NCBI GenBank assembly: GCA_023135995.1
Contig: JAGLRY010000099.1
Span: forward strand, 1 to 8,081
Origin: Candidatus Aminicenantota bacterium
GTDB lineage: Bacteria > Acidobacteriota > Aminicenantia > Aminicenantales > Aminicenantaceae
Length of the DNA stretch: 8,081 bases
Reading direction: 5' to 3'
The notes under the pieces are model-generated. The model saw nothing but the letters and a program-made list of their open reading frames with translations. It did not search any database and was not told the origin of the DNA. Positions 1 to 6,440 of this stretch are shown here, piece after piece (position 1 is the first letter of the stretch; the number at the start of each line of letters is the position of its first letter). A program made the position numbers and the translations under genes.

Positions 1-81
1 ACTACAGCTTCGTGGGCCACTTCCTCGCCGCTGCAGCAACCTCGACTCGTGAATAATCCATCTCTTATCTGGACCTTTGAG

Positions 82-1062
82 CTAGAGCCAGTTATGGGCC
101 TTGTACCACTCCACGGTTTGGATCATTCCTTCCGAAAAGTTGATTTTTGGAGCATAGCCGAGCTCTTGTCTGGCCTTTTGAATGGCCAGGGGTTTGGGGT
201 GGATGAAGAAGCTCAGTTTGCCCCGGGTCAAAGGGGCTTCTTTTTTGATGAGAACAAAGGATTTCTCCAAAGCTAAAGCAGCCAGCTTTACAAGAAAGAG
301 CGGAAGAGCGATCGGCGGGATCTTGCTCCCCGTTGCGGAAGCGATTTTTGTGACGATGTCCCTCACTTGTAAGACTTCACGCCCGGCAATGTGGTAAATA
401 TGACCTCTCTGTCCCTTCTCTGAACACAGGAAAACACCCCCCACTAAGTCTTCGATGTGGACTGGCGTTTGAAGTGTTTCGCCTTTTGTGACGAGAATGA
501 ATCTCTTTTTAGAGATGGCTTTGAGGAGTTTGAATGTTCGTCTGTCTCCCGGGCCATAGACCCATCCCGGTCTGACGATGACGATGTCCATACCCTTTTC
601 GGCCAAGTGACGGGCGATGTTTTCTCCTTCAAGCTTGCTACGGTCATAACTGTTTTGGGGATTTAGGGCATAGTCCTCATGGGCCAACTCGCCCTTTTTG
701 ACCGACCCTAAAACACCTGCTGAGCTGAAGTGAATGATTTTCGGGACACCGGCATCCTTTGCAGCCTGGAGGACATTTTTTGTGCCATCAGCGTTTATGC
801 AGAAAAAATCATTCTCGGACATGATGGAGGCGCCCAGGGCTGCCGCACAGTGAAAGAAAATGTCCACTCCCTCAAAAATTCCTACCAGTGAACGGGGATT
901 TGTGATATCCCCCTCAACTACTTCATGCTCATAATCGGATGCGGATTCACTTTCCAGGACGCGGTTGTGTTGGAGAACACGAACATCCCACTGTCTTTGT
1001 AAGCATTCCCGCATCAACGCACTACCGATGAATCCGGATGCTCCTGTGATAAATGCTCTCAT
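82..1062 (-). CDS. NAD-dependent epimerase/dehydratase (extended SDR family)
   Basis: Predicted cytoplasmic NAD(P)-dependent sugar-nucleotide epimerase/dehydratase or 3-beta-hydroxysteroid-dehydrogenase-like enzyme of 326 residues, a normal length for extended short-chain dehydrogenases. Visible features are an N-terminal Rossmann glycine motif (TGASGFIG, residues 6-13, pattern GxxGxxG), an HCAAA segment near 71-75, the active-site Ser pair at 113-114, and the catalytic YxxxK as Tyr139 and Lys143. RPGWVYGPGDRR (164-175) and PVHIEDLV (200-207) are typical of the extended family. The C-terminus (ELGYAPKINFSEG followed by a TVEWY stretch) is the usual end of these proteins. It is the last of three closely spaced leftward genes and starts 12 bases after the stop of the family 4 glycosyltransferase, so it probably modifies a sugar or lipid precursor used by them. 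The substrate cannot be read from sequence. The ATG at 1062 fits both the glycine motif position and a good ribosome binding site. Confidence 0.9.
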   Translation of the reverse strand: MRAFITGASGFIGSALMRECLQRQWDVRVLQHNRVLESESASDYEHEVVEGDITNPRSLVGIFEGVDIFFHCAAALGASIMSENDFFCINADGTKNVLQAAKDAGVPKIIHFSSAGVLGSVKKGELAHEDYALNPQNSYDRSKLEGENIARHLAEKGMDIVIVRPGWVYGPGDRRTFKLLKAISKKRFILVTKGETLQTPVHIEDLVGGVFLCSEKGQRGHIYHIAGREVLQVRDIVTKIASATGSKIPPIALPLFLVKLAALALEKSFVLIKKEAPLTRGKLSFFIHPKPLAIQKARQELGYAPKINFSEGMIQTVEWYKAHNWL

Positions 1063-1071
1063 TGCGATAAA

Positions 1072-1076
1072 TCCTT
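1072..1076 (-). promoter_or_regulatory. Ribosome binding site of the epimerase gene
   Basis: The minus strand reads AAGGA nine bases before the ATG at 1062, a good Shine-Dalgarno match. It overlaps the stop codon (TAA, 1077-1075) of the upstream glycosyltransferase gene. This supports the chosen start and suggests that the epimerase is translated from the same transcript. Confidence 0.6.
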
Positions 1077-2241
1077 AGCCCGGTGTACCCGTGGCTTTGT
1101 CGAGAACTTGGTTGATTCTTTCCTTGTATCGGGAATATGTGTAGTCACGAGCGGCTTTTTCCTTCGCAAAGTTTGCTCTCTCCTGAGCCCTTTGATCAAA
1201 AAGGGCAAAGGAGATTCCTTCGGCCATACACTCCGCATCGGGCTCAACAAGCACCGATATCTGGTCAGAGAGGACTTGGGTGTGTGTCCAGAGATTGGTA
1301 GCGACCACCGGCTTTCCCGATTTGAGAAAGGAATAGATCTTGAGCGGGGTGTTCGTTCCTGAAAGACGGGGAGAGACCAACACATCAGCCAGGCTGATGA
1401 AGAGCGGCATTTGTGAGGGCGGAACCTGTCCTGTAAAAAAGACTTTCCCGGCAATGCCCAGTTCTTGGGCTTTGTCTCTTTCCCTCTCCACCGCAGCTGG
1501 GCTCTCTCCCACAAGCACAAAGACGACCCGGTCGTCTATAATCTGGGATGCCGCCTCCAAGAGGAGCGGGATCCCTTGGTAGGGCTGAAAGTTGCCCGCA
1601 TAGAGCACGATCTTTTTATCCTCGGAGGCGAATTCTTTGCGTTTTTGCCTGATCTCCTCTGCCGAGAATTCCCTGGTGTCGAAATCGATGAAATTTTCAA
1701 GAAGGATGGCCTTATCAGCATAGCCCCCTTGTTCAACCTGTTTGAGCAAGTCAAGACAGATAACGATGATCGCGCTTGAATTCTTCAAGATGAACCGCTC
1801 CATCCCTAAAAACACTCTTTTGAGCAGCTTGGACCGGCTAAAATCGAAATTTTCCAGCTGTTGGGGAAGGCTGGAATGCATATCGTATATATGAGGGATC
1901 CCCGATATCTTGCTCAGGATAACCCCAAAAAGAGCTCCCTCTTCATGGGAAAAGATCAGGTCGTACTTGTTTCGCAAGAGCATCCTGCTTGCTTTGAGAA
2001 ACAGGAGGAAATCGAGAGGGATTTTTTTGAGCGAGGGTCCGATCTTGATCTTTTTTATGAAAAATACATTGGGGATCCTCGATATCTTGAGATTTTTGAT
2101 CTCCTTGTCTTCTCCCAGGTGATAGGTCACAAGGTCTACGTCATGGCCCAGGTCGGACAGTGCTTTTATCCTTTGGTAGACGCTGATGGGGGTCCCCCGC
2201 GGCTGGAAGAAGGGTTCTGGGGCAAGCATTAGAATTTTCAT
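1075..2241 (-). CDS. Glycosyltransferase family 4 (GT-B fold)
   Basis: Predicted retaining glycosyltransferase of 388 residues that transfers a sugar from a nucleotide-sugar to a glycan or lipid acceptor, probably at the inner face of the cytoplasmic membrane. The N-terminal half begins MKILMLAPEPFFQPRGTP, where RGTP (15-18) is typical of one GT4 subgroup. HEEGALFG (99-106) closes the acceptor-side domain. The C-terminal donor domain shows VLYAGNFQPYQG (212-223), FTGQVP (269-274) and the nucleotide-sugar segment SGTNTPLKIYSFLKSGKPVV (294-313). In many GT4 enzymes the residue at Ser304 is an acidic residue; Ser or other residues may be normal in this subgroup. The gene lies between a family 2 glycosyltransferase (11-base gap) and an epimerase (12-base gap), so all three likely serve one surface-glycan pathway. 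The donor and acceptor cannot be told from sequence. The ATG at 2241 gives a complete N-terminal beta strand. Confidence 0.9.
   Translation of the reverse strand: MKILMLAPEPFFQPRGTPISVYQRIKALSDLGHDVDLVTYHLGEDKEIKNLKISRIPNVFFIKKIKIGPSLKKIPLDFLLFLKASRMLLRNKYDLIFSHEEGALFGVILSKISGIPHIYDMHSSLPQQLENFDFSRSKLLKRVFLGMERFILKNSSAIIVICLDLLKQVEQGGYADKAILLENFIDFDTREFSAEEIRQKRKEFASEDKKIVLYAGNFQPYQGIPLLLEAASQIIDDRVVFVLVGESPAAVERERDKAQELGIAGKVFFTGQVPPSQMPLFISLADVLVSPRLSGTNTPLKIYSFLKSGKPVVATNLWTHTQVLSDQISVLVEPDAECMAEGISFALFDQRAQERANFAKEKAARDYTYSRYKERINQVLDKATGTPG
1895..2089. repeat. Short direct repeat inside the GT4 gene
   Basis: Two 18-base stretches (1895-1912 and 2072-2089) differ by one base; both contain GATATCTTG preceded by GGGATCC. 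On the coding strand they encode the similar peptides KISRIP (residues 52-57) and KISGIP (111-116). The copies sit in the same reading frame within one domain and at non-equivalent places in the fold. Chance similarity or codon bias is the simplest explanation. Confidence 0.35.
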
Positions 2242-2252
2242 CGATCTTCAGT

Positions 2253-3233
2253 TTATTCGGATGACTGTTCTGATTCAGAATCAAGGATCTCCCGAACGAA
2301 ATAGATCTTTTTGTCCACGGACTCATGGTACGTGCGGACCATGATCTCTGCTAAAAGTCCCAGAGTGATGAACTGGATCCCGATGACTATGAGCAATATG
2401 GCTAACAGCAACAAGGGGCGTCCTGAGATGCCCACTTTGAGGATGAGGCGCTGATAGGAGAGGTATAGGCCAATGATGCCGCCGATGACACCGCTGGCCA
2501 GTCCGAATGCACCGAATATCTGAAGAGGCCGCGTGGAATAACTCAAGAGGAATTTCACAGTTAGAAGGTCAAGTATGACTTTTACGAATCGAAAGACCGT
2601 GTATTTGGATTTTCCGTGTTTCCGCGGCCTGTGGTTCACTTCGACTTCTGCGATGGAGACTCCGATGTTGCTGGCGATGGCTGGGATGAACCTGTGCAGC
2701 TCTCCGTAGAGATTGATGTTTTTGATGACCTCTTTTCGGAAGGCTTTTAGAGTACAACCGAAATCATGGAGTTTGACGTGAGTGATCCGGGAGATGAGCC
2801 AGTTGGCCATGGCAGAGGGGATGCGGCGTGTAAAAAGGCGATCCTTCCTTTTTTTTCTCCATCCACTGACGATATCGTATCCCTCCCGGATTTTTTCGAT
2901 AAGAAGAGCAAAGTCCTGAGGATCATTCTGCAGGTCTGCATCCAGCGTGATGATGATGTCTCCCTTGGCATAATCAAAGCCTGCGGAGAGGGCTGCAGTC
3001 TGACCGAAGTTTTTTCTCAGCCGAATGACTTTCACCTTGAGATCCTCTTTCTGAATGCTCCGCAGCACCGGAAAAGACGAGTCCCAACTTCCGTCATCGA
3101 CAAAAATGATTTTATACGAGAGATCCAGCTTTTCGCAGGAATGCTTGATCTCTTCATAGAGTTCGGGCAGATTTTTCTCCTCGTTGAACACAGGGATAAC
3201 GATGGAGAGTGTGGGATGTTCTTTTGGATTCAT
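2253..3233 (-). CDS. Glycosyltransferase family 2, polyprenyl-phosphate sugar transferase type, membrane-anchored
   Basis: Predicted inverting GT2 enzyme related to dolichol-phosphate mannosyltransferase and the bacterial ArnC/GtrB group, which move a sugar from a nucleotide donor onto a polyprenyl-phosphate at the cytoplasmic face of the inner membrane. The GT-A catalytic domain shows SIVIPVFNEE (10-19), VDDGS (45-49), the metal-binding DADLQ (98-102), a GCTLKAFRKEV stretch (159-169) and HRPRKHGKSKY (201-211). Two C-terminal transmembrane segments follow at about 237-260 and 272-297, then a short acidic tail. At 326 residues it has the usual length for the two-helix subgroup. I chose the ATG at 3233; a TTG at 3242 would add three residues and cannot be excluded, and neither has a clear ribosome binding site. 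It is the first gene of a three-gene leftward operon, so it probably makes or uses the lipid-linked sugar. Exact sugar unknown. Confidence 0.92.
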   Translation of the reverse strand: MNPKEHPTLSIVIPVFNEEKNLPELYEEIKHSCEKLDLSYKIIFVDDGSWDSSFPVLRSIQKEDLKVKVIRLRKNFGQTAALSAGFDYAKGDIIITLDADLQNDPQDFALLIEKIREGYDIVSGWRKKRKDRLFTRRIPSAMANWLISRITHVKLHDFGCTLKAFRKEVIKNINLYGELHRFIPAIASNIGVSIAEVEVNHRPRKHGKSKYTVFRFVKVILDLLTVKFLLSYSTRPLQIFGAFGLASGVIGGIIGLYLSYQRLILKVGISGRPLLLLAILLIVIGIQFITLGLLAEIMVRTYHESVDKKIYFVREILDSESEQSSE

Positions 3234-3240
3234 TTCGGTC

Positions 3241-3270
3241 AATATATCACATTCACTGCTTTATCGTAAA
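3241..3270 (-). promoter_or_regulatory. Weak leftward promoter candidate for the glycan operon
   Basis: On the minus strand TTTACG (3270-3265) and TATATT (3246-3241) are separated by 18 bases, matching 4 of 6 and 5 of 6 consensus positions for a sigma70-type promoter. Transcription would then begin at about 3233-3235, at or just before the ATG of the GT2 gene, giving a leaderless or nearly leaderless message. This fits the lack of a visible ribosome binding site but rests on weak matches. Confidence 0.3.
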
Positions 3271-3302
3271 TAGCTGCGGCCGTTTGGGTCCTGAGATGTG
3301 AG

Positions 3303-3331
3303 TTGACAACGTGAGATTTATCCACTAAAAT
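3303..3331 (+). promoter_or_regulatory. Strong sigma70-type promoter for the receiver-accD-folC gene set
   Basis: A perfect -35 hexamer TTGACA (3303-3308), a 17-base spacer and a 5-of-6 -10 hexamer TAAAAT (3326-3331) form a near-consensus housekeeping promoter. Transcription should start near 3338, leaving a leader of about 15 bases before the ATG at 3353. The -35 box lies inside a small inverted repeat, GTTG-A-CAAC (3302-3310), and TGAGAT occurs at 3292-3297 and again at 3312-3317, so a regulator could bind here; that part is speculation. Confidence 0.65.
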
Positions 3332-3352
3332 CTAATCCGACCAAGAGTAAAA

Positions 3353-3832
3353 ATGCCAGAAAAAAAGATATTGATCGTTGATTACGACACCAAAAACCTC
3401 GAGCATATAACTGAGCTTTTTACCTCTCAAAAGCTGAATATCGTCACTGCGAATGATGGACAGATGGCGTACGAGAAGTACCAAGAAGAGAAGCCCGACC
3501 TGATCATACTCGAGGCCATGCTTCCCAAATTCCATGGCTTCGACTTGACACAAAAGATCTACAGCGAAACCAAGGGAAGCGTCCCCATCGTCATTGTGAC
3601 AGGACTTTACAAAGGAGCCCAGTACAAGAATGAAGCGCTCCGTTCATTCGGCGCTGCCGACTATTTTGAAAAACCGTTTGATGACAACCAGTTGGTCAGT
3701 TCTGTCATGAATTTGCTATCCGATGAGATCGATATCGAAGAGGAACTCCCGGACCCTGATACTGTCCTCTCCTATCTTTCTCAGATGTCCAGGAAAACAG
3801 CTTCTCCTCCCAAAGAGGAAAAACTCGCTTAA
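3353..3832 (+). CDS. Stand-alone response-regulator receiver protein with Glu at the phosphoacceptor site
   Basis: 159-residue protein made of one CheY-like receiver domain (about 4-121) and a short acidic, then basic, probably disordered tail (about 122-159) with no DNA-binding or enzyme output domain. The fold markers are clear: KILIVDYD (5-12), PDLIILEAMLP (48-58), Thr83 in IVIVTG, and Lys107 in YFEKPF. Two functional positions deviate. The usual phosphorylated Asp is Glu54 (codon GAG, 3512-3514), and the second member of the acidic pair is Tyr11. Glu at this position often mimics the phosphorylated state, so phosphotransfer from a histidine kinase is unlikely and the protein may be permanently in one state. 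No kinase gene is nearby. It sits 30 bases before accD with no terminator between them, and has a strong promoter of its own. The start ATG has a weak AAGAG ribosome site (3343-3347). Its partner is unknown. Confidence 0.88.
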   Translation: MPEKKILIVDYDTKNLEHITELFTSQKLNIVTANDGQMAYEKYQEEKPDLIILEAMLPKFHGFDLTQKIYSETKGSVPIVIVTGLYKGAQYKNEALRSFGAADYFEKPFDDNQLVSSVMNLLSDEIDIEEELPDPDTVLSYLSQMSRKTASPPKEEKLA

Positions 3833-3862
3833 AACGCCTAGTATTTTTTAAACCTGAAAAAT

Positions 3863-4654
3863 ATGACGAATCTGTGGACGCGATGCAACAGATGCCGTCG
3901 CATTCTCTATAAAAAAGACATCCTGGACAATCTGTATGTCTGTCTGGAGTGCAGTTTCCATTTTCGAATCTCGGCAAAAAAACGGCTCTCTATGCTTTTT
4001 GACGATGGGAAATATGAGCTTTTTGATGAGGCCATCTTTCCGGAGGATCCTTTGAATTTCAAGGATTCTAAAACCTATTCCAACCGCTTAAAGGAAAACC
4101 AGGATAAGACCTCACTCCCCGACGCTGTGCTCAATGCCATCGGGACGATGGATGGAATAAGTATCGTTGTTTCTGCGATGGAATTTTCCTTCATGGGAGG
4201 GAGCATGGGGTCTGTGGTCGGTGAGAAGATCACACGGGCGTTCGAAAAGGCGCTTTCGGAAAAATCTCCTGTGATCGTTGTCTCCAGTTCTGGTGGTGCA
4301 CGGATGCAGGAGGGTGTTCTCTCACTCATGCAGCTCATGAAAACCAGCGCTGCGGTCGCCCGTCTCGATGAAGAAGGGATTCCTTACATTTCTGTCATTA
4401 CGGACCCAACAACCGGTGGAGTCACGGCGAGTTACGCCATGCTGGGCGATATCAACATCGCTGAACCCGATGCCCTCATCGGCTTTGCCGGGCCGCGAGT
4501 CATCGAACAGACGATCAAGGAAAAATTGCCAAAGGGCTTTCAACGCTCTGAATTCATGCTCAGCCACGGCATGCTCGATGATGTGGTGGATCGTGGATAT
4601 CTGCGCAGTTATCTCATAAGGGCTCTCCGGCTCTTCCTGAACAGGCCTCAATGA
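3863..4654 (+). CDS. accD: Acetyl-CoA carboxylase, carboxyltransferase beta subunit
   Basis: Beta subunit of the cytoplasmic acetyl-CoA carboxylase carboxyltransferase, which with AccA transfers the carboxyl group from carboxybiotin to acetyl-CoA to make malonyl-CoA, the first committed step of fatty-acid synthesis. A four-cysteine zinc finger is intact (Cys8, Cys11, Cys27, Cys30; CxxC-x15-CxxC). The crotonase-like core carries FMGGSMGSVVGEK (110-122), SSGGARMQEG (142-151), DPTTGGVTAS (181-190) and GFAGPRVIEQT (207-217), all near family consensus. At 263 residues it is somewhat shorter than usual (about 280-300), because it starts only seven residues before the first zinc ligand. An in-frame TAG at 3839-3841 rules out a longer start, apart from an unlikely CTG. 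No clear ribosome binding site precedes the ATG. It overlaps folC by four bases (ATGA). accA is not in the window. Confidence 0.97.
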   Translation: MTNLWTRCNRCRRILYKKDILDNLYVCLECSFHFRISAKKRLSMLFDDGKYELFDEAIFPEDPLNFKDSKTYSNRLKENQDKTSLPDAVLNAIGTMDGISIVVSAMEFSFMGGSMGSVVGEKITRAFEKALSEKSPVIVVSSSGGARMQEGVLSLMQLMKTSAAVARLDEEGIPYISVITDPTTGGVTASYAMLGDINIAEPDALIGFAGPRVIEQTIKEKLPKGFQRSEFMLSHGMLDDVVDRGYLRSYLIRALRLFLNRPQ

Positions 4655-5949
4655 ATTATGAGCAGTGCCTGGTATACCTGGACCAGATCCAGAACTTAGG
4701 TATTAAATTTGGGCTGGACAACGTCAGAACGATCCTCTCCTCTTTAAACGATCCTCAAAACCAATATCCCGCGATCCATATCGCTGGGACAAACGGGAAA
4801 GGTTCGGTTTGTGCCATTCTGAGCCAAATCCTCATGGAGCATGGCCACCGTCCCGGGCTATTCACCTCCCCTCATCTTGTCACTGTTCGGGAAAGGATCC
4901 GGATAGCAGGCGATCCCATCCCCGAAGAGGATTTCAGCCGGCATCTCTCCCGCCTCAGAGAAGTGGTTGAAGAACTTATCGTCTCGAAAGCATTACTGTC
5001 TCCCCCCACTTATTTTGAGATGTTGAGTTGCTTGGCTTTTCTTCATTTCGCAGAGAAGCGGGTGGACATGGCCGTCCTGGAAGTCGGGATGGGAGGGCGG
5101 TATGACGCCACGAATGTGGTGACACCCGTTGTCTCAGCCATAACGACGATCTCTCCAGAACATCAGAAGTTCCTCGGTGAAACACAGAGTGAGATCGCCT
5201 CGGAAAAAGCCGGGATCATCAAATCCGGAATTCCTCTTGTCTGTGGAGTTGAAGAGACGGTGGCGCACACAACGATCAGGAATAGAGCTGAGGAACTCAA
5301 CGCCCCTTTTTTTGCGGTGTTTTCAGATAGCAGACGTTTGCATAAGGAGAAGACCGAACAGAACTTCCGGTTTGAATACATATGCGGCGAAGAAAAATAT
5401 AATTATTTGCCATCCCTTCTTGGTGAACACCAGGGGAAAAATGCGGCCATCGCCATCGCTGTGGCTCGACAGCTGTCCAAAGATTGGAGACGATTAGACC
5501 AATCACGGATCATCCGGGGAATCGAGACGGCAAAGTGGCCCGGCCGTCTTGAGATCGTCTCTGAACGCCCGTTTGTCCTTGTTGATGGTGCACATAACGT
5601 AGAGGGGGCGAAGGCCTTGAGAAAATATGTCCAGGAATTTATCTCTTTGCCCTGTGTGTTAGTCTTTGCGGTCATGAGAGACAAGAATATCCAGAAGCTG
5701 TCCGAGATCCTTTTTCCTCTGGCACATACTGTTATTTGCACACGATTTCCTTACTTTAAAGCGGCTTCACCGGAGGATATCCAAAGACAGGCCTCCCGAT
5801 TTCACGGCCGGATCGTCTTTCAACCGGATGTGCCGGAGGCCGCCCAGGCCGCTCTTCAAGCCGCCTCTCCCGACGGCGTTGTCCTGGTGGCTGGGTCTCT
5901 CTTTCTCGTCGGCGAGATCAAAAAAATCTTCGACTCCGCCAAGGAGTAA
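4651..5949 (+). CDS. folC: Bifunctional folylpolyglutamate synthase / dihydrofolate synthase
   Basis: Mur-ligase-family ATP-dependent enzyme that adds glutamate to dihydropteroate and/or extends the polyglutamate tail of folates in the cytoplasm. The 432 residues match the usual length. Visible motifs are the P-loop GTNGKGSV (46-53), SPHL (73-76), TYFE (120-123), EVGMGGRYDATN (144-155), the SPEHQKFLG loop (168-176) where many homologues have DH rather than EH, EKAGIIK (185-191; the lysine is carbamylated in this family), WPGRLE (296-301) and DGAHN (312-316) in the C-terminal ligase domain. Whether it has both activities or only one cannot be settled by eye. Its ATG overlaps the accD stop (ATGA, 4651-4654), so translation is probably coupled; accD-folC adjacency is common in bacteria. 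After it comes a 74-base AT-rich gap without a terminator hairpin before the atp genes. Confidence 0.96.
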   Translation: MNYEQCLVYLDQIQNLGIKFGLDNVRTILSSLNDPQNQYPAIHIAGTNGKGSVCAILSQILMEHGHRPGLFTSPHLVTVRERIRIAGDPIPEEDFSRHLSRLREVVEELIVSKALLSPPTYFEMLSCLAFLHFAEKRVDMAVLEVGMGGRYDATNVVTPVVSAITTISPEHQKFLGETQSEIASEKAGIIKSGIPLVCGVEETVAHTTIRNRAEELNAPFFAVFSDSRRLHKEKTEQNFRFEYICGEEKYNYLPSLLGEHQGKNAAIAIAVARQLSKDWRRLDQSRIIRGIETAKWPGRLEIVSERPFVLVDGAHNVEGAKALRKYVQEFISLPCVLVFAVMRDKNIQKLSEILFPLAHTVICTRFPYFKAASPEDIQRQASRFHGRIVFQPDVPEAAQAALQAASPDGVVLVAGSLFLVGEIKKIFDSAKE

Positions 5950-5956
5950 GAGTGGG

Positions 5957-6001
5957 TTGCATTTTAGTGGGATTAGTGTTAAATTTTCCTCTAATTTTAA
6001 C
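5957..6001 (+). promoter_or_regulatory. AT-rich gap before the atp genes with a weak promoter candidate
   Basis: TTGCAT (5957-5962), a 17-base spacer and TAAATT (5980-5985) resemble a weak sigma70-type promoter (3 of 6 and 4 of 6 matches). An imperfect inverted repeat overlaps it, with GTTAAA at 5978-5983 and TTTAAC at 5996-6001; it is too AT-rich and lacks the T-run placement of a typical terminator. It could let the ATP synthase genes be transcribed separately from folC, but the evidence is thin. Confidence 0.25.
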
Positions 6002-6023
6002 TTCAATTTTGTGATCTTTTATC

Positions 6024-6440
6024 ATGTTAGCTGTCGATGCCACGCTTTTAATTGTCTTTTTTATCGTCTGGATTCTTCTATTTGTGCTGAAAAAAGTATT
6101 CTTCAATCCCATCCGTAATATCATGGACGGACGCAAAGAGGCTGTCGAGAACAATCTCAAAGCCAGCGAAGAGGCGAAGACCCAGTATGAGACAAACATC
6201 CGCAAGATCGAAGACAGCCTGAAGGCCGCACGTTTGGCTGCCAGGGAAACCCAGGAACAATTCACGGCAGATGCTCTGCGGGAAAAGGACCGGATGCTCT
6301 CTGAGATAGCACAAGAATGTCGAGCGAAGGTAAACGAGGTCAAGGAGCAGCTGGAGAAAAAGGTGGAGGATTTGAAGAAGGATCTAGCATCTGAAAGTAA
6401 AGTCCTATCGGAAAAAATCGAACAGAGGCTGCTGCACTGA
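6024..6440 (+). CDS. atpF': ATP synthase Fo subunit b' (peripheral stalk)
   Basis: 138-residue b-type subunit of the F1Fo ATP synthase. One transmembrane helix at about 5-22 anchors it in the inner membrane, followed by FFNPIRNIMDGRKEAV (26-41), a segment typical of b/b' subunits, and then a long charged helix to the end that forms the right-handed coiled-coil stalk with subunit b. It comes directly before a second, distinct b gene, so the stalk is probably a b-b' heterodimer as in cyanobacteria, photosynthetic bacteria and many deltaproteobacteria. The ATG at 6024 is chosen because it begins just before the membrane helix; no ribosome binding site is obvious upstream. Its stop overlaps the start of the next gene by one base (TGATG). 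Assignment as b' rather than b follows from order and size and is an inference. Confidence 0.9.
   Translation: MLAVDATLLIVFFIVWILLFVLKKVFFNPIRNIMDGRKEAVENNLKASEEAKTQYETNIRKIEDSLKAARLAARETQEQFTADALREKDRMLSEIAQECRAKVNEVKEQLEKKVEDLKKDLASESKVLSEKIEQRLLH
6424..6428 (+). promoter_or_regulatory. Ribosome binding site of atpF
   Basis: AGAGG lies 11 bases before the ATG at 6440, inside the end of the b' coding region. With the one-base stop/start overlap it supports coupled translation of the two stalk subunits, which are needed in equal amounts. Confidence 0.4.

Noticed and set aside
2..61. Minus-strand mini-ORF of 19 codons (begins MDYSRVEV) after the epimerase gene
   Set aside because: It starts with ATG at 61 after an AAGAG-like site but ends at a TAG at 4-2. 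It is very short and resembles no family I recognise. Other frames stay open to the window edge, so a downstream gene may begin beyond it, but nothing here can be supported.
1059..1520. 153-codon minus-strand frame overlapping the GT4 C-terminus
   Set aside because: It is a frame-shifted copy of the GT4 donor-domain coding region, Arg/Ser-rich and without motifs.
2766..3269. 167-codon plus-strand open frame opposite the GT2 gene
   Set aside because: It is a shadow of the GT2 catalytic domain, whose VDDGS and DADLQ motifs are on the other strand; no domain is visible in this frame.
3833..3862. Terminator or separate promoter between the receiver gene and accD
   Set aside because: The 30-base gap has a T-run (3844-3849) but no stem in front of it, and no paired -35/-10 boxes.
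5950..6023. Rho-independent terminator between folC and atpF'
   Set aside because: The gap contains T-runs but no GC-rich stem before them; the only inverted repeat is AT-rich and imperfect.
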